Below are positions 44,784-53,042 of a stretch of DNA of 64,000 bases, one piece after another. Source of the DNA: Subtercola sp. (GTDB taxonomy: Bacteria > Actinomycetota > Actinomycetes > Actinomycetales > Microbacteriaceae); the NCBI GenBank assembly GCA_025463765.1, contig JAODBC010000013.1:124001-188000 (forward strand), read 5' to 3'. The position numbers and the translations under genes are program-made. Under the pieces are notes generated by a model. That model worked only from the letters and a program-made list of their open reading frames with translations. It searched no databases and had not been told where the DNA came from. Position 1 is the first letter of the stretch. Each line of letters starts with the position of its first letter.

Positions 44784-44869
44784 GTGATTTTCGTTTCGTT
44801 TGCCGACGGGCTGACGGGTTGAGGCCCGTCGATGTTTCGGGCCTGCTCGGGCAGGGCGACCTCGATGTC

Positions 44870-45109
44870 GAGTGCCTCTTGAGCCGCTCCGGAACCAGAC
44901 GTGCCGCTGCCGTGCCCGCGAAGCACGAAGGCGGCGATGACGGCACCGGCGATGGGGCCGAGAATGTAGACGCAGTAGTCGGTGAAATCGCCCCACGGAA
45001 AGTCGCCCATTCCGCCGCCGGCGGTCACCAAAACCAGAAGGGTGAATCGCCCGTGTACGACGTCAGAGATGACGGTCTCGGTGTGCATACGTTCCTGTGT
45101 CGAGGTCAT
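44870..45109 (-). pseudogene. Aquaporin-like (MIP) C-terminal remnant in a chimeric frame
   Basis: Within an open frame from ATG 45109, residues ~33-80 read GGMGDFPWGDFTDYCVYILGPIAGAVIAAFVLRGHG, the last loop and helix of an aquaporin/glycerol facilitator. The NPA motifs and first five helices are absent; the 32 residues before the fragment are unrelated. The frame then runs on through the broken SRPBCC sequence to 44576. Confidence 0.65.
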
Positions 45110-45123
45110 TGTGGTGCCTTTCC

Positions 45124-45789
45124 TTACAGATCAGACAAACCAGAGCCGAAGATGACGACACCGATCATGAGCAGAATCACCACGGTGACGATGTGGCTGT
45201 TCGTGGTGAGCCACGAGCGTGCCGTGACCAGCCGTGGTTGCATACCCACAGGATTGACGAGCGTGAACATGATCGGAAGAGCAACCGTCGAAGCGCCGAT
45301 GATGGTGTAGGTAGCGATGGTGACTGCTGCCGAACCGGGTGACAGGTTCGCGGCATGAACGGCCAGCCCCGCAGCGAGGCCGAGCAGAAAGCCTTTGGGC
45401 CTGAAGTTCAGGGCGAACGCGATTCCGAAGGCCGGAAGGGCGCCGACCGAGCCGACGGCCCGCAGCCAGGCCGGGTCTTGGCTGGCCCGTTCTTTTCCGC
45501 GGCCCACACGCCACGAGATGAGGGCCAGCGCGATCATGGCGACGCCGATCACGATCTCGGCGACAGCCAGATAGGGCGTCTGTCGACGTGAGGCTTGGGG
45601 GAGCACATTGGCGAGCAGGTCGACGAGCACGACCAGCAGCGCCATGCCGAACACCCAGCCGATGAGAAAGGGAATCGCCGTGGTGTTTCGCTTCGGCGAC
45701 AGCAGAATCAGAATCGTGGCGGTGATCGGAACCGAGCTGATCGCTATCGCGAGAGCGAGCGGTAGCAGGTGTCCCAACGCCTGGAGCAT
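45124..45789 (-). CDS. GAP-family (Sap-like) six-helix membrane protein
   Basis: 221 residues. LLPLALAIAISSVPITATILILLSPKR and PFLIGWVFGMALLVVLVDLLAN open the protein, with six hydrophobic segments in all. The Pro/Arg-containing loop FRPKGFLLGLAAGLAVHAANL and the final helices match the GAP/Sap family linked to export of glycolipids in mycobacteria; the cargo is unknown here. It stands before the decayed aquaporin region. Confidence 0.85.
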   Translation of the reverse strand: MLQALGHLLPLALAIAISSVPITATILILLSPKRNTTAIPFLIGWVFGMALLVVLVDLLANVLPQASRRQTPYLAVAEIVIGVAMIALALISWRVGRGKERASQDPAWLRAVGSVGALPAFGIAFALNFRPKGFLLGLAAGLAVHAANLSPGSAAVTIATYTIIGASTVALPIMFTLVNPVGMQPRLVTARSWLTTNSHIVTVVILLMIGVVIFGSGLSDL

Positions 45790-45918
45790 GGCGCTACGAC
45801 TGCTGACGAAGGCCAGCCGACGAGACGTCGACTGGCCTTGCGCTCACGACGACGCCGTTCACGAATCCGACCGCAGTTCTCGGCCGTTCGCCGAACTCGC
45901 TTCGACGGTGGTCATGGC

Positions 45919-46293
45919 TTAGGCCAGGGCCTTGGTCTTCAGCTGCTCGTACTCGGCCTGGGTGATGGTGCCCGAGTCGAGCAGGGTCTTCGCCTTGGCG
46001 ATGTCGTCGGTTGCCGAGGTGCCGGCGACCGACTTGATGTAGTTGCTCTGTGCATCTTGAGACGCCTTGGCCGCCGCAAGTGCACGCTCTTGCATGCCTT
46101 TGTGGCGTGCAATGAGGTACACCAGGGCTCCGGCGAACGGAATGAAGATCAAGACCAGAATCCAGATTGCCTTTGCGACGCCGTGCAGTTTGTGGTCACT
46201 GAAGATGTCACGGAAGATCGAGAACAGCACCATCAAGTAAGCGAAGAAGATGTAGATCCAGAAGACGTCTACAAGAAAATCCCAAAAGTTCAT
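45919..46293 (-). CDS. PLDc_N plus SHOCT domain protein
   Basis: 124 residues from ATG 46293. Two helices (FLVDVFWIYIFFAYLMVLFSIFRDIF and AIWILVLIFIPFAGALVYLIARHKGM) are the phospholipase-D N-terminal (PLDc_N) module without a catalytic domain. The C-terminal DIAKAKTLLDSGTITQAEYEQLKTKAL is a SHOCT domain, an oligomerisation motif. It is a small membrane protein with unknown partners. A longer upstream reading is a shadow of the acetyltransferase on the other strand. Confidence 0.86.
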   Translation of the reverse strand: MNFWDFLVDVFWIYIFFAYLMVLFSIFRDIFSDHKLHGVAKAIWILVLIFIPFAGALVYLIARHKGMQERALAAAKASQDAQSNYIKSVAGTSATDDIAKAKTLLDSGTITQAEYEQLKTKALA

Positions 46294-46515
46294 TAGAAGA
46301 GCCCCACATTTTGCGGGGTCATCTGCCCCGATAGTCATCACGATAGAGCTAAACCTCGTCGCGCTGCACGATCGTGTCTGGAAAGCTACCGAATTACCGA
46401 ATCGCCACACGATGCAGCCTGAGCCGAGGTGCGAGGTTGTGCCGATGTGCTGGGGCATTCGGGCGACCGGGCGGTAACGTGGCCGTAGTGGGCGAGCAGA
46501 TGCGAACCGCCCTTC

Positions 46516-47097
46516 ATGACCCGTGAAAGACGTGACACGATGGCCCCCGTGACCTGGCCCGCTGCAGTGCTTCTCGAGACGAGCCGGTTCACCCTCGAAC
46601 CTCTTCGGCTGGAGCATGCAGACGAGATGGTCGACGTGCTGGCCGACGAGGCGCTGTATCGGTTCACCGGCGGGCAACCGCCCGCCCTCGAGGAGTTGCG
46701 AGCTCGCTTCGCGAGGCAGGTCGTCGGGCACTCGGTTTCGGGAGATGCCGGGTGGCTGAACTGGATCGTGCGCAGGAAGGCATCCGCACGGGCGATTGGA
46801 TTCGTGCAGGCGACGCTTTCGGATGTCGGCGAGCACGGGCAGGCAGAGCTGGCCTGGGTTGTCGCGCCTATCGCGCAGGGTGCCGGTGCGGCCACCGAGA
46901 GCGCGGGTGCTGTGCTCGTCTGGCTGAAGGATTCGGGCGCCCAGCGGGCGAGTGCCCTGATCCATCCCGACAACATCGCCTCGCAGCGGGTCGCCGCGCA
47001 CCTGGGCATGCACGAGACTCCGACCTTTGTCGACGGCGAAGCGCTGTGGCAGACCCGTTTGCCGCGGACTCCGAAGGGGGTTAGCGTTCAGGTATGA
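46516..47097 (+). CDS. GNAT-family N-acetyltransferase
   Basis: 193 residues. The acetyl-CoA loop is read in LAWVVAPIAQGAGAATESAGAVLVWL, the first strand in RFTLEPLRLEHADEMVDVLADEALYRFTG, and the last region in ALIHPDNIASQRVAAHLGMHETPT (the N...S...KxG element). It transfers acetyl groups to an amine; the substrate is unknown. ATG 46516 was used; ATG 46540 is possible. Its stop overlaps the next small gene by 4 nt. Confidence 0.85.
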   Translation: MTRERRDTMAPVTWPAAVLLETSRFTLEPLRLEHADEMVDVLADEALYRFTGGQPPALEELRARFARQVVGHSVSGDAGWLNWIVRRKASARAIGFVQATLSDVGEHGQAELAWVVAPIAQGAGAATESAGAVLVWLKDSGAQRASALIHPDNIASQRVAAHLGMHETPTFVDGEALWQTRLPRTPKGVSVQV

Positions 47098-47306
47098 CTA
47101 GCAGGCCCCCCTCACGCTCCGACGGAGGGCGCGGGCGCGAGCCGATGTGGCGAAACCTGCTGATCGGCGAAGGCGTGTTTCTCATCGTCATTCTGGCGAT
47201 CTTCAGCACGGACTACTCAGCGGTCGTCTGGCTTGCGGTCGCCGTCTTCGCCGTCACGACTCCGATCGTGGTCGTCGGTCTGCTGCGTTCCCGCGGCCGC
47301 GGCTGA
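47094..47306 (+). CDS. Small two-helix membrane protein
   Basis: 70 residues with an Arg/Ser-rich N-terminus and two helices (NLLIGEGVFLIVILAIFSTDY and AVVWLAVAVFAVTTPIVVVGLL). It starts at an ATGA overlap with the acetyltransferase, so it is co-translated. Its last 90 bp overlap the 3' end of the hydrolase gene on the other strand. Confidence 0.68.
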   Translation: MTSRPPSRSDGGRGREPMWRNLLIGEGVFLIVILAIFSTDYSAVVWLAVAVFAVTTPIVVVGLLRSRGRG

Positions 47307-47999
47307 CCCCGCCTTCGCATCGGTCGGCGAGCCGGCACTGAGCACGAGCGCGACGACCTCCGGTTGAGCCAGAATGCGAAAATGGCCTCCGGTGGGCAGC
47401 ATGACGTTGCGTGCCCCGGTCAGCTCGCTGCCTTCGGGAATGTGCGGATCGAATTCGCCGTACACCGACACGATGCGGGCGTTCGTCTCAGTGCTCTCGG
47501 CGAGCATCCGCATCGTCGCGTCGCCCGGCGAGAGTGCGCGCAGGGCGCGCAGAACCAGATACGAGGCGTAGCTCGACCCCGAGAAGGGTGCGCACACCGC
47601 GACCATGCCCGAGATACGCCTTGAATCGTCGAGAAAGGCCATAGCGTATTTTCCGATCAGGCCGCCCTTGCTGTGCGAGACGATCAGCACTTTTCGCAGG
47701 TCTCGAGAACGGAGCATGGCGCTGACGAGCTCGGCCGACTCCACGACCGGCCGAGCGTTGTGACGAAGGGCCGTCATGACGAACACTGGATGCCCGGCGG
47801 CATGCACCTTCTCGATGAGCGGGCGCATGAACCCCCACGTCTCCCAGATGCCGGGGATCACGACGACGGGATCGCCCTCGCCGCACTCATAGCGCCGCGC
47901 GTCGCTGTTGCTGAAGGCGGCCCGTACCTGCCAGTACGCGGCGAACGCGTAGTCCGCGGCCCACCACCCCGCGCGCTGCGCCAGCCGCCGGGCCTTCAC
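47217..47999 (-). CDS. Alpha/beta-hydrolase (lipase/esterase-like)
   Basis: 260 residues from GTG 47999. PVVVIPGIWETWGFMRPLIEKVHAAGHPV is the oxyanion strand and VLIVSHSKGGLIGKYAMAFL the nucleophile elbow (Ser in HSKGG). IVSVYGEFDPHIPEGSEL supplies the acidic residue and TGGHFRILAQPEVV the His. The class resembles PGAP1/lipase-like enzymes; the substrate is unknown. The last 30 residues are low complexity and overlap the convergent small gene by 90 bp, so the true stop may be read-through growth. Confidence 0.82.
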   Translation of the reverse strand: MKARRLAQRAGWWAADYAFAAYWQVRAAFSNSDARRYECGEGDPVVVIPGIWETWGFMRPLIEKVHAAGHPVFVMTALRHNARPVVESAELVSAMLRSRDLRKVLIVSHSKGGLIGKYAMAFLDDSRRISGMVAVCAPFSGSSYASYLVLRALRALSPGDATMRMLAESTETNARIVSVYGEFDPHIPEGSELTGARNVMLPTGGHFRILAQPEVVALVLSAGSPTDAKAGSAAAAGTQQTDDHDRSRDGEDGDRKPDDR

Positions 48000-48030
48000 G
48001 GGAGCGTGGGCGAGGTAGGCACAGCACCGA

Positions 48031-48068
48031 CGCTACGCCAGTGCGGAGCCTTCCCGCTACGCCAGTGC
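48031..48068. promoter_or_regulatory. 14-bp direct repeat with 24-bp period upstream of the AraC gene
   Basis: CGCTACGCCAGTGC occurs perfectly at 48031-48044 and again at 48055-48068. Direct half-sites about two helical turns apart are typical of AraC-family binding, and the site lies 120-160 bp before the AraC-type start at 48190. Confidence 0.5.
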
Positions 48069-48123
48069 CTGCTCAGCGGTGAGGCACGAGGGCACGGTTT
48101 GACGAAGGGGCCGCGCGAGAGTG

Positions 48124-48163
48124 ATAATCCCTTTATCGATTGCCCCAGACCCTCGGCAGCGTG
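48124..48163 (+). promoter_or_regulatory. Copy A of a conserved 40-bp upstream element
   Basis: Blocks ATAATCC, CGATTGCCCC, GACCCT and GGCAGCGTG occur in fixed spacing. The same blocks with the same spacing recur at 59472-59511 (32 of 40 bases identical). The element ends 26 bp before the ATG at 48190; the second copy ends 26 bp before the ATG at 59538. Confidence 0.7.
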
Positions 48164-48189
48164 AGCAGGTAAGTCCGCAGCGCACGTGC

Positions 48190-49149
48190 ATGCGGCCAGC
48201 CACCTGCATGACGAGGGAGACCGTGTTCACCGACCTAGCCGCCCGGCTTACCGAGCGTGTCGATTGGCGTCTTTCTGGCCAAGCCGGTCTCGACCAGGCG
48301 CCCGGTCACGCCACGAGCCCGAATGCCGACGCCTTTCATTCGGTCGGCAGCAGGTGGATGTTCGGTGACGGTCTTGCGGTGTCGACGACTCGTCGAAGCC
48401 CCTTTGCCGTGAGTGTCGGCGGCGAAGCAGAAGCAGATGCCGAAGACGTGTCGGTGGTGTTCGTGCGCTCAGGCACGTGGCGGCTCACCGAGAACGGCCA
48501 GACCTTCGGCTTTCGGGCCGGCGAAGCGGGATTCATCAGCCCGACGCGGCCCGTGCTCGGTCAGAATCTGTCGGTGTCGACCCTGACCACCATCTCGCTG
48601 CCCCGCACGACGATCGGCCAGCTCGGGGCCGACGTGCCCTCGGGTGTCGGAGGCTTTCGGCTGTCGGGCCTGCGCGATCCGTCGTTGTCGTTCGTTCTCG
48701 GCGTGACCGCAGCGGCCGGCGAATCACCGATACCCGCGGCTCCCGCGGCCGCGCTCATCGGCCAATTGGTCACGGGGCTCTTTCTCGAGCAGCAGGGCTA
48801 CCGCATGGACTCCGGCGGTGTCATCTCGGGTCTCTGGGCGCGGGGGCAGGCACTGATCGTCGCCCAGTCGAGCGACAGCGACCTCACTCCTACGGCGATC
48901 GCGGCGCAACTGAACGTGTCGGTGCGCCATCTGCAGCGCGCATACGCCCTCAACGGCCAGACTCCGGCCGAGGCGATTCGCGCTCGGCGACTTGATCGTG
49001 CGGTGCTGGAGATCACTGCAACCCAGCGCTCGTTCTCCGACATCGCCGCGCGCACGGGGTTCGCGACAGTGGCCGAACTGCGTCGCGCGCTGGCCGCAGT
49101 GCACTCCGTGACCGCGCGCGACCTGCGCGGCGCGGGTCGGGTTCCGTAA
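48190..49149 (+). CDS. AraC-family transcription regulator
   Basis: 319 residues from ATG 48190 (MRPATC), with ATG 48208 (MTRETV) as the alternative. The N-terminal half is a cupin-like sensor domain (VVFVRSGTWRLTENGQTFGFRAGEAGFISPTRP). The C-terminal two HTHs are LTPTAIAAQLNVSVRHLQRAYALNGQTPAEAIRARRLDRA and SFSDIAARTGFATVAELRRALAAVHSVTARDLRG. It should activate or repress genes in response to a small ligand. It shares a 40-bp upstream element with the gene at 59538. Confidence 0.88.
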   Translation: MRPATCMTRETVFTDLAARLTERVDWRLSGQAGLDQAPGHATSPNADAFHSVGSRWMFGDGLAVSTTRRSPFAVSVGGEAEADAEDVSVVFVRSGTWRLTENGQTFGFRAGEAGFISPTRPVLGQNLSVSTLTTISLPRTTIGQLGADVPSGVGGFRLSGLRDPSLSFVLGVTAAAGESPIPAAPAAALIGQLVTGLFLEQQGYRMDSGGVISGLWARGQALIVAQSSDSDLTPTAIAAQLNVSVRHLQRAYALNGQTPAEAIRARRLDRAVLEITATQRSFSDIAARTGFATVAELRRALAAVHSVTARDLRGAGRVP

Positions 49150-49229
49150 CACGCAGGTGCGGGCATCCCATCGACGTGCCTGCGATGGCCTCGTGAGTAC
49201 TGCGCCGCGCGGTTCAGGCGCCGCGCAGT

Positions 49230-50579
49230 TCACTTGGGCAGCGCGTCGAACGACTCCTCGAAGATGTGCCGCGGGTGCTGGGTCGCCGCCAGTGAGACCG
49301 TCTCACGACCGGTCAGGGCCTCGACCGCCCAGCCCGCCACGACTCTGATCTTGCGCCGAACGGTGGGAATCACAGCGCCGTGGTAAGAGCGGTGGGCGAG
49401 CCAGGCCGGCAGGTTGCGCAGCTTCACCCCGCGAAGCGGCCCCAGGTTGAGCAGAGCGGCACCGCGACCCACACCGTAGCCCGCCACGGTGCCGAGGGAG
49501 GCGTGTCGGTATTCCGCCGGCTCTTCATCGCGGATGCTCGCCAGAATGTTCTTCGCCAGCAGCACTCCTTGGCGCAGAGCGTTCTGCGCGTTGGGCGGAT
49601 AGTAGGCGGGCTGTTTCGCGGCAGTCAGATCGGGAATCTGCGCGTTGTCGCCCACAGCCCAGGCCCCTTCGACCACCGATCCGTCGTCGCGCACGACCTG
49701 AAGCCGCGTGTTCGCTACGACGTGCTTCTTCGGCCCGCGTGGTGCGTTGGTGAGATCGAGGGCGGGGTTCGGCTGCACCCCCGCGGTCCAGATGATGGTA
49801 TCGGCCGGCAGAGTCTCGCCGGTGCTGAGCTCGATGTTGCCGTCGACGGCCGAGTTGATCGTGGTCTTGAGGCGCACGTCGACTCCGCGCTCGCGCAGTT
49901 GCTCGAGAGTCCACTTCGACAGCTCGGGCCCGACCTCGGGTGCGACGCGGTCGAGCGCCTCGATGAGCACCCAGCGCAGGTCGCTCATGCTGAGCGACGG
50001 ATTCGCCCGCACGGCCAGCTTGCTCAGGTCGCTCAACTCGCTCAGTGCCTCGACCCCGGTGTACCCGCCGCCGACCACCACGAACGTGAGGGCCTTGGCC
50101 CGGGCATCCGCATCGCTGCTCGCCGCGGCGAGAGTGACCTGCTCGAGCACGCGATTGTGCGTGTACACCGCCTCTTCGACGGTCTTGAAGCCCACCGCAT
50201 TGTCGTGCAGGCCGGGAGTCGGAAACACCCGCGTGACGGCGCCGAGCGCGAACACGACCTGGTCGTAGTCGAGGTGGATGCTCGAGCCGTCGACCTGGGT
50301 GATCTCCGCCGTCTTCGTTTCGATGTCGACCGCAGCCACCGACCCCCGGATGATGCGTGAGCGCCGCAGAGTGCGGCGCAGCGAGACGGTGACATCGCTC
50401 GGGGCGACGTGTCCGCCCGCGACCTCGGGCAACAGGGGCTGGTAGGTCATGTAGGCGTTGCGGTCGACGACCACGATCTCGATCGGGGTGTCACCGCGGT
50501 GCCTCTGCAACCCAAGGGCGGTGTAAAGACCGGCGTAGCCGCCGCCGAGAATGAGCACACGCTGCTGTCGAGGAGTCAT
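49230..50579 (-). CDS. ndh: Type II NADH dehydrogenase (NDH-2)
   Basis: 449 residues. VLILGGGYAGLYTALGL is the FAD-binding Rossmann motif, FVVVGGGYTGVEALSEL the NAD(P)H motif, and the FAD region continues as GAWAVGDNAQ. IIWTAGVQPNP and the C-terminal amphipathic helix (AWLAHRSYHGAVIPTVRRK) fit a peripheral membrane flavoprotein that passes electrons from NADH to quinone. It is divergent from the glycosyltransferase locus and preceded by the AraC gene. Confidence 0.93.
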   Translation of the reverse strand: MTPRQQRVLILGGGYAGLYTALGLQRHRGDTPIEIVVVDRNAYMTYQPLLPEVAGGHVAPSDVTVSLRRTLRRSRIIRGSVAAVDIETKTAEITQVDGSSIHLDYDQVVFALGAVTRVFPTPGLHDNAVGFKTVEEAVYTHNRVLEQVTLAAASSDADARAKALTFVVVGGGYTGVEALSELSDLSKLAVRANPSLSMSDLRWVLIEALDRVAPEVGPELSKWTLEQLRERGVDVRLKTTINSAVDGNIELSTGETLPADTIIWTAGVQPNPALDLTNAPRGPKKHVVANTRLQVVRDDGSVVEGAWAVGDNAQIPDLTAAKQPAYYPPNAQNALRQGVLLAKNILASIRDEEPAEYRHASLGTVAGYGVGRGAALLNLGPLRGVKLRNLPAWLAHRSYHGAVIPTVRRKIRVVAGWAVEALTGRETVSLAATQHPRHIFEESFDALPK

Positions 50580-50655
50580 GTGTCGACGCTAAACGGCGCG
50601 GGCGCTCAGTTCCAGGGGTTGACGGTGCTAGGGGCGCCGGGCGTAGCGTGGCGTC

Positions 50656-50778
50656 ATGACTTCAGACCAGAAGAGTTCACCGAACGTGCCAGGCGCCGAA
50701 ACCGACGACGAGCAAGACAACCACAACGCAGAGACCGACGAAGACACCGCCTCCGGTGGCGCGCCGGAAGCGCCCTGA
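50656..50778 (+). CDS. Candidate 40-residue leader peptide
   Basis: MTSDQKSSPNVPGAETDDEQ is followed by an acidic, disordered tail ending GGAPEAP then TGA. It is compositionally unlike a random frame (about one-third Asp/Glu). Its stop is embedded in CTGAGC, where CTG 50775 begins the only open frame of the following glycosyltransferase, so it could be a coupling ORF. No SD-like box is obvious upstream. Confidence 0.45.
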   Translation: MTSDQKSSPNVPGAETDDEQDNHNAETDEDTASGGAPEAP

Positions 50779-52076
50779 GCCGCGCCGAGCGGCCTGAAGC
50801 AGACCGGCCTGAAGCAGACCGGCCTGATGCCGACCGGCCTGAAGCCGACCGGCCGCGGCGCTGGCTCGTCGGCCTCACCGAGTACGCGGGTCTGACCGAA
50901 TACACGGGCGGAATCGGCACCCACTATGCCGCTCTGCTGCCTGCCCTCGTGCGCTGTGGCGTCGACGTCGACCTGATGCTGTTCGCCGACGATTCGACCG
51001 AGCGAACGACCTCGGTCGACGGGGTACGTGTGACGTGGGTGCCTCCACCCGGTCGCCGCTCGGGGGCGGTACGGATGCTCGGCTCGGCACTGCGCTTTCG
51101 TACCGCCTACCGTGCGCACGATTACGACGCAGTCTTTCTGCCGGAATGGGGAGGCATCGGGGCTCTGCTGCCCGGGGGTGCTCCGCTCGCCACCAACCTG
51201 GCGACGGGCATCCGGCTCGGCGACTGGATCGCGGGTCGGCGCAACCGCGACTTCGCCCTACGACTTCGGCTCGGGCGCTGGCTGCACGACCGGCTCGAGA
51301 CGCGCCAGATTCGGCGCTCGCGAGGGCTCGTCTCAATTTCGGCTGCGGTACTGCGCTGGAATCAGCACTTCGTCACGCGACTGCCTTTCGCAGCGATCGT
51401 GCGCAACTGTGTCGATGTTGCGCTGATTCGGCAGCAGGCGGCAGGCGAACGGCTGCCCGACGACTGGCCGGCGCCCGACGGCATGGCATCGCCCACCATT
51501 CTCTTCGTCGGGAGGCGGGAGCGCCGCAAGGGTGTTCTGGTGGCGATGGCCGCTTTCGCCACGCTGCTCGGCCGGTATCCGACCGCGCGGCTGGTGCTGG
51601 CAGGGTCGTCGGGCGATCGGCGGTTCGAGCCGACGATAGCCGAGTTGCTCGATGCGGTGCCGCGAGAGCACCGGGCGCAGGTGACGTTTCTGGGTCACGT
51701 GCCCGGCCCGCGCCTGTTTGCGGCTGTGCGCGCGGCCGACGTGGCGATGTGTCCGTCGCTGTGGGAGGGTTTCGGCAATGTCGCCCTCGAAGTGAAGGCG
51801 GTCGGAACCCCGCTCGTGGTCACGACGGGCAGCGGATTCGACGACTTCTGTACGAGCGAAGAAGACTGCCTGATGGTGCCGCCCGACGACGCCGAGGCGC
51901 TCGCCGGCGCCCTTGCGCGTCTGCTCGAGTCAGCCACGCTGCGCGAACGGCTCGTGTATGGTGCGACCGCATCGTTGCAGCGGTTCACGGCCGATGCGGT
52001 GGCGATCGACCTTGTGCGTGCGGTCGAGGCTCTACTCGGAACCGAGCGGGGGAGAGGCGATCACGCCACCGACTGA
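50775..52076 (+). CDS. GT4-family glycosyltransferase with unclear start
   Basis: 433 residues if CTG 50775 starts translation; no ATG, GTG or TTG fits this frame near the N-terminus, and the longer frame is antisense to ndh. It opens with four RPEAD/RPDAD repeats (50790-50849), then the N-terminal Rossmann domain WLVGLTEYAGLTEYTGGIGTHYAALLPAL. The C-terminal GT-B domain has PTILFVGRRERRKGVLVAMAAF, RLVLAGSSG and CPSLWEGFGNVALEVKAVGTPLVVTTG (the E-X7-E region). It transfers sugar from a nucleotide donor. Its end overlaps the convergent GT2 gene by 45 bp. Confidence 0.8.
   Translation: MSRAERPEADRPEADRPDADRPEADRPRRWLVGLTEYAGLTEYTGGIGTHYAALLPALVRCGVDVDLMLFADDSTERTTSVDGVRVTWVPPPGRRSGAVRMLGSALRFRTAYRAHDYDAVFLPEWGGIGALLPGGAPLATNLATGIRLGDWIAGRRNRDFALRLRLGRWLHDRLETRQIRRSRGLVSISAAVLRWNQHFVTRLPFAAIVRNCVDVALIRQQAAGERLPDDWPAPDGMASPTILFVGRRERRKGVLVAMAAFATLLGRYPTARLVLAGSSGDRRFEPTIAELLDAVPREHRAQVTFLGHVPGPRLFAAVRAADVAMCPSLWEGFGNVALEVKAVGTPLVVTTGSGFDDFCTSEEDCLMVPPDDAEALAGALARLLESATLRERLVYGATASLQRFTADAVAIDLVRAVEALLGTERGRGDHATD
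50790..50849 (+). repeat. 15-bp tandem repeat, four units, near the GT4 start
   Basis: Units at 50790, 50805, 50820 and 50835 are CGGCCTGAAGCAGAC or a one- or two-base variant. They encode RPEAD, RPEAD, RPDAD, RPEAD before the globular domain. The count could change the N-terminal spacing without frameshift. Confidence 0.9.
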
Positions 52077-53042
52077 GCCGGCGTCGAAAAGGCCGGCCAC
52101 ACGCCTCCACCTGCCGTCGACGAACGCGATCGCGCCGGCCTCGGCGAACTGACGCAGCCAGCCTTCCATCGGCCACTGGCCCCATCGGCTGTGGTAGAGC
52201 TCGGCGTTGCGCAGAATGTCGTCGAGATGCTGCCACGGGGGCGACGCTGTCGCGTGGTACTGGTGATATGCGTGCGCGCCGCCGACCCAGACCAGCGGTA
52301 CACCACGCTCGGCCAGAGTGGCGGCGAAATCGGTGTCTTCACCGCCGTAGCCCTCGTATTCTTCGGCGAATCCGCCGGCGCGGTGCCAGGTGAACGACGT
52401 CGTGGCGAACGAGAGCGACCAGAACAGTCGGTAGTCGGCGGCGCCCGCGACGACGTATTCGAGGTCGCGTGGGTTCGGGCGCGCGGCATGCGGATTCGTC
52501 GCATCGTAAAGTCGGCTCGGTGTGGTCGCCCCGAAGCCCTTCGGCAGGTACGTGACCGGCCCGCAGAGCACGGCATCGGGGTGGGCGAGCGACGCCGCGA
52601 GATACCGCTGAAGCAGCTGCGGCGCGGGCACACAGTCTGCGTCGAGGAACACCAGCAGGTCGGCCCCGTCGGCGAGGGCGGCGCGGGCGCCGGCGTTGCG
52701 ACCGGCCGCGAGGCGCATTCCGTTTCGACCGGGCGGGAGGTGGATGATCGTGGGCGCCGTTCGCGGCGCGCGTTCCTCGGCCGGCGTTGGGGGCGTGCGG
52801 GCTGCGGAAGACTGGCCTGCAGGCGCGGGCGCAGACAGTGCAGGCCCAGGCTCCGGCAGTGCAGGCGCCTGCTCCGGCAGCACGGTCGGCGGCTCCGCAA
52901 TCGCCAGCCGCGGCGGTGGTTGCTCGTCGAGCCACACGACATAACGGCGCGATGCAGCGGAGTCGTCGAGCGCGGCCCACTGCGCCTGCGCGTGGTCGAG
53001 GCGAGCCGCAGATGCCAGCGTGATCACCGCGACCTGCGTCAC
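52032..53042 (-). CDS. GT2-type glycosyltransferase with GT7C-like end
   Basis: 336 residues from GTG 53042, whose bases overlap the stop of the gene upstream (GTGA). The GT-A fold shows a nucleotide-binding strand (VAVITLASAARL), a long Pro/Ala insert (~residues 50-90), then LVFLDADCVPAPQLLQRYL (the DXD metal site) and GGFAEEYEGYGGEDTDFAATLAERGV, the GEDTDF acceptor motif of galactosyltransferase-related proteins. It is cytoplasmic. A larger frame continuing to 54029 is a shadow of the upstream gene. Confidence 0.85.
   Translation of the reverse strand: MTQVAVITLASAARLDHAQAQWAALDDSAASRRYVVWLDEQPPPRLAIAEPPTVLPEQAPALPEPGPALSAPAPAGQSSAARTPPTPAEERAPRTAPTIIHLPPGRNGMRLAAGRNAGARAALADGADLLVFLDADCVPAPQLLQRYLAASLAHPDAVLCGPVTYLPKGFGATTPSRLYDATNPHAARPNPRDLEYVVAGAADYRLFWSLSFATTSFTWHRAGGFAEEYEGYGGEDTDFAATLAERGVPLVWVGGAHAYHQYHATASPPWQHLDDILRNAELYHSRWGQWPMEGWLRQFAEAGAIAFVDGRWRRVAGLFDAGSVGGVIASPPLGSE

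Noticed and set aside
50409-50774. Upstream part of the GT4 frame
   Set aside because: It would be antisense to the 5' end of ndh and has no resemblance to a glycosyltransferase.
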